7,387 bases of DNA from CAYJAZ01 sp964369185 (GTDB lineage: Bacteria > Desulfobacterota > Desulfovibrionia > Desulfovibrionales > Desulfovibrionaceae): contig CAYJEN010000073.1 of assembly GCA_964369185.1 (NCBI GenBank), positions 1 to 7,387 on the forward strand, read 5' to 3'. Shown one piece after another: positions 5,141 through 7,387 of this stretch. The translations under genes and the position numbers were made by a program. Below the pieces are notes generated by a model, which was not told the origin of the DNA, made no database searches, and saw only the letters and a list, made by a program, of their open reading frames with translations. Within the stretch, counting starts at the first letter, position 1. Each line of letters starts with the position of its first letter.

Positions 5141-5860
5141 ATGCGTGCAATTAGTATTATAGGATATAAAAAATCCGGCAAGACAAAACTTTCAGAACTT
5201 ATACTTGCTGAATGGGAAAAAGCTTCAATTCATTCAGATTATTTAAAGTTTTCCCATCACTCTTTTGATCAAGAGGGAACTGATACCGCACGTATGGTGA
5301 ATGAAAATCGAACTGTTTTTGGAATTTCTTCAAGCGAAAGTATCACCATATACGGAGAAGAAAGAACTCTTCTTAATACACTGCCTCAATGTAAAAATAA
5401 ACTTTTGCTCATTGAAGGCGGCAAAAAGGAAACTATTCTCCCTCGAGTAGTTTGTCTTCGTTCAAAAGATGAATTTCGTGAACTAAGTGCAGGACTTGCA
5501 GTTGCAACTTATGGCTTTGATGAAAGCACAGCCACAAATATTGTTCCCCACTTTACAATTGACAGACTTGACGAACTTGCTAAATTCATGCACGAAAAAG
5601 CCTTTATTCTTGCAGGGTTAAACTGTAAAGCTTGCGGAAAAAAATCTTGTCATGAACTTGCACAAGATATTATTCTAGGCAAATGTACAGTAGAATCTTG
5701 CACTCCTAAAAACACAAAAAACATTGATATTAGCATCAATAACATGCCTTTAAATGTAAATCCCTTCGTTGAAGAGATTATAGCGGGGGCAGTAAAGGGT
5801 ATGTTAGAAAAACTTAAAGGCCACTCAGAGGGCGACATTACTATACGCATCAAGGGATAA
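5141..5860 (+). CDS. mobB: MobB-like P-loop protein with C-terminal cysteine cluster
   Basis: A 239-aa cytoplasmic protein. The N-terminal part (about 1-155) resembles MobB, the GTP-binding partner in molybdopterin guanine dinucleotide synthesis. It has Walker A GYKKSGKT (8-15), GTDTARM (46-52) in the place of MobB's conserved GxDT region, and LIEGGK (90-95) as the Walker B-like strand. The C-terminal part has Cys162, 165, 170, 182 and 187 in the pattern CxxCGxxxC ELA...C, typical of a 4Fe-4S-binding module. A conserved-looking tail follows, with NPFVEEIIAGAVKGML at 207-222. An in-frame ATG exists 21 nt earlier (5120), but GGAGGGG (5132-5138) sits before the ATG at 5141, and 5120 lies inside the likely -10 box, so 5141 is chosen. 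It is the first gene of the rightward operon; the stop is 1 nt from the next start. MobB fold is confident; the role of the Fe-S part in cofactor maturation is inferred. No other molybdenum gene is in view. Confidence 0.85.
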   Translation: MRAISIIGYKKSGKTKLSELILAEWEKASIHSDYLKFSHHSFDQEGTDTARMVNENRTVFGISSSESITIYGEERTLLNTLPQCKNKLLLIEGGKKETILPRVVCLRSKDEFRELSAGLAVATYGFDESTATNIVPHFTIDRLDELAKFMHEKAFILAGLNCKACGKKSCHELAQDIILGKCTVESCTPKNTKNIDISINNMPLNVNPFVEEIIAGAVKGMLEKLKGHSEGDITIRIKG

Positions 5861-5861
5861 T

Positions 5862-6896
5862 ATGCATATTTATTTAAAAGATATAGGAAATGGAGATTTA
5901 GTAAAAGGTGTATACTTTTTAAAATCAGCGCAACAAGGCACAACTCAAAGAGGCGACCCTTTTTGGGGAATAAAAATTGCGGACTCCTCAATGCAAGTGG
6001 ACTGCAAAATATGGGCACCACTTTCTACCCTATTTAAAGAACTTCCTACAAATACTTTTGTATCAATAGAAGCTAAAGCTCAAAGCTATAGAGACAATAT
6101 CCAGCTTGTAATCAATGAATTTAGACTATTGGAAGAAGATGAAGTTAAAGCTCTTGATTTAAGTCACTTTATTGCTTCAAGCCCACGTCAACAATCCGAT
6201 ATGATTGAAGAACTTCAAATCATTATTGATGGATATCTTACCTATAAACCGTGGAAAGATTTCGTTTCAGCTGTATTTGCTGACCCTAGAGTAGCACCTT
6301 ACTTTCTTACTGCCCCAGGTGCAAAGTCAGTTCATCATGCTTATCTTCATGGTCTTCTTGAGCATACTTTATCTGTTTGCAAAAACTGTATAGCTATTGC
6401 ATCTTTATATCCACAACTAGACACACAAATTCTTATAGTTGCGGCGCTTTTCCATGATATCGGCAAGATAGAAGAACTTTCGGGTGCGCTTGGAACTGAA
6501 TATACAAATGTAGGAAAGCTTGTCGGTCATATCAGTTTAGGCATGGAAATTCTTGAGCCTTACTACTCTAAAGCAAATGTTGACAGACATCTAGAACTCC
6601 ATCTCAAGCATTTGATTTTAAGTCATCATGGCGAACTTGAATACGGCTCACCTAAGACGCCATCAACAGCAGAAGCTTTCATTCTTCACTATGCTGATAA
6701 TATAGATGCTAAAATTGCTCAAATAACACAAGCTGTTCCTGAACAAGATGATGAACAAGGCATGGCATGGTCTGGTTGGAATAATCTTTTGAACCGCCAA
6801 TTGTGTAAAGTCCAAATGACTCCATCACCAGCTGAAGAAATAAGTAAAACTGCTGAGAAAGAAAAACAGGAGCTAGAACAATGTTCATTACTATAG
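5862..6896 (+). CDS. YhaM-like 3'-5' exoribonuclease, OB-fold plus HD domain
   Basis: A 344-aa protein with an N-terminal OB-fold nucleic-acid-binding part (about 12-90, with DPFWGIKIAD at 32-41 and VDCKIW at 46-51) and an HD phosphohydrolase part (about 155-290). Metal-binding motifs seen: HHAYLHGLLEHTL (158-170), the HD pair in FHDIGK (197-202), LSHHGE (253-258) and HYADNID (276-282). This is the layout of YhaM of Bacillus, a 3'-5' exoribonuclease that trims RNA ends in the cytoplasm. B. subtilis YhaM is about 314 aa; the surplus here is a charged, Glu-rich C-terminal tail (from about 320). AAGGG (5852-5856) precedes the ATG, overlapping the end of the previous gene, which suggests coupling. 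Its 3' end overlaps tmk by 16 nt. Family is clear; the exact substrate (RNA or single-stranded DNA) is not decided by the sequence. Confidence 0.88.
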   Translation: MHIYLKDIGNGDLVKGVYFLKSAQQGTTQRGDPFWGIKIADSSMQVDCKIWAPLSTLFKELPTNTFVSIEAKAQSYRDNIQLVINEFRLLEEDEVKALDLSHFIASSPRQQSDMIEELQIIIDGYLTYKPWKDFVSAVFADPRVAPYFLTAPGAKSVHHAYLHGLLEHTLSVCKNCIAIASLYPQLDTQILIVAALFHDIGKIEELSGALGTEYTNVGKLVGHISLGMEILEPYYSKANVDRHLELHLKHLILSHHGELEYGSPKTPSTAEAFILHYADNIDAKIAQITQAVPEQDDEQGMAWSGWNNLLNRQLCKVQMTPSPAEEISKTAEKEKQELEQCSLL

Positions 6897-7387
6897 AAGG
6901 TATTGAAGGTTCAGGAAAAAGCACACTTATTAAAGGGCTTGAGCAAAAATTTATTGAAAACAATATTCCTTTATGTAAAACGCGTGAACCCGGTGGATCT
7001 TCACTTGGAGCGAAAATCCGCCCTATACTCCTCTCTTCTCAAGAAGAAAGTATTTCACCAAGAGCAGAGCTTCTTCTCTTTTTAGCAGATAGAGCCGAAC
7101 ATGTGGACAAAGTAATCCTCCCTGCATTAGCTGAAAATAAAGTTGTGCTGTGTGATAGATATATTCACTCAACAATAGCATATCAAGGCTATGCTCGCGG
7201 ACTTGATTTAGCTTTGCTTGATACCTTTATGGATTTCACCTGCAATAAAAAACTTCCCGATATTACAATCCTTCTGGATTTAGACGTAGAAACTGGCTTA
7301 GCACGTGCAAAAGGTAGAAATTCAAATCAAAAACTTGATGAAGGAAAATTTGAAGCCGAAGAAAAAGATTTTCATGAAAAAGTTCGC
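6881..7387 (+). CDS. tmk: Thymidylate kinase, 3' end beyond the window
   Basis: Phosphorylates dTMP to dTDP with ATP, an essential step of dTTP supply in the cytoplasm. The first 169 residues are present and the frame is open to the right edge; the usual length is about 205-215. Motifs seen: P-loop GIEGSGKST (7-15), TREPGG (34-39), LADRAEHV (68-75), DRYIHST (92-98) with YQG (101-103), and the start of the lid, LARAKGR (140-146). The start is ATG at 6881 with AGGAG (6868-6872) 8 nt upstream, inside the preceding gene; the 16-nt overlap points to translational coupling. Identification is firm; the gene is incomplete only because the window ends. Confidence 0.95.
   Translation, partial: MFITIEGIEGSGKSTLIKGLEQKFIENNIPLCKTREPGGSSLGAKIRPILLSSQEESISPRAELLLFLADRAEHVDKVILPALAENKVVLCDRYIHSTIAYQGYARGLDLALLDTFMDFTCNKKLPDITILLDLDVETGLARAKGRNSNQKLDEGKFEAEEKDFHEKVR

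Noticed and set aside
4951..5181. 76-aa minus-strand ORF across the divergent promoter region
   Set aside because: It begins inside mobB, crosses both promoters, is Lys/Ile/Phe-rich as expected of AT-rich non-coding DNA, and has no family resemblance.
5650..6021. 123-aa minus-strand ORF opposite mobB and the HD gene
   Set aside because: Antisense to two well-supported coding regions; no recognisable motif and no ribosome binding site noted.

Overview
The window is AT-rich bacterial chromosomal DNA. Gene content points to a low-GC relative of Desulfovibrio (Desulfovibrionaceae, Desulfobacterota). The leftward cluster ADTH synthase - 3-dehydroquinate synthase II - chorismate mutase/prephenate dehydratase - EPSP synthase is the arrangement known from Desulfovibrio, which uses an archaeal-type entry into the shikimate pathway instead of DAHP synthase plus AroB. 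The taxonomic call is from recognition of families and order; no search was run.

Layout. (1) 1-421: no credible gene. It holds a promoter-like sequence pointing off the left edge, with phased A-tracts behind it, several inverted repeats, and a foldable block just after the aroA stop. In Desulfovibrio tyrA and the trp genes would be expected after aroA; they are not here. (2) 422-4702, minus strand: four tightly spaced genes read as one operon, ADTH synthase, DHQ synthase II, pheA, aroA. (3) 4703-5140: the control region. On the minus strand a strong promoter (TTGACA, 18 nt, TATAAG) is followed by a 34-residue leader ORF (4820-4924) in which 11 residues are Phe, Tyr or Trp, including FFF and FWYF. 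After it come a 9-bp GC-rich hairpin with seven U (4762-4798) and an alternative pairing between leader codons 27-30 and the terminator's 5' side. This is the classic architecture of ribosome-mediated transcription attenuation, here placed before the archaeal-type aromatic operon. A second hairpin can cover the Shine-Dalgarno of the first structural gene. (4) 5141-7387, plus strand: a divergent operon of a MobB-like P-loop protein with a C-terminal cysteine cluster, a YhaM-like OB-fold/HD nuclease, and thymidylate kinase (tmk, cut by the right edge). The genes are separated by 1 nt and overlap by 16 nt, so coupled translation is likely.

How it works together. ADTH synthase and DHQ synthase II make 3-dehydroquinate, AroA makes EPSP near the end of the common pathway, and PheA acts after chorismate. 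Charged Phe/Tyr/Trp tRNA levels are probably sensed by translation of the leader peptide, so aromatic amino acid shortage would let polymerase read into the operon. The main oddities are this attenuator and a PheA whose chorismate mutase domain has lost about 20 residues and most of its active-site positions.
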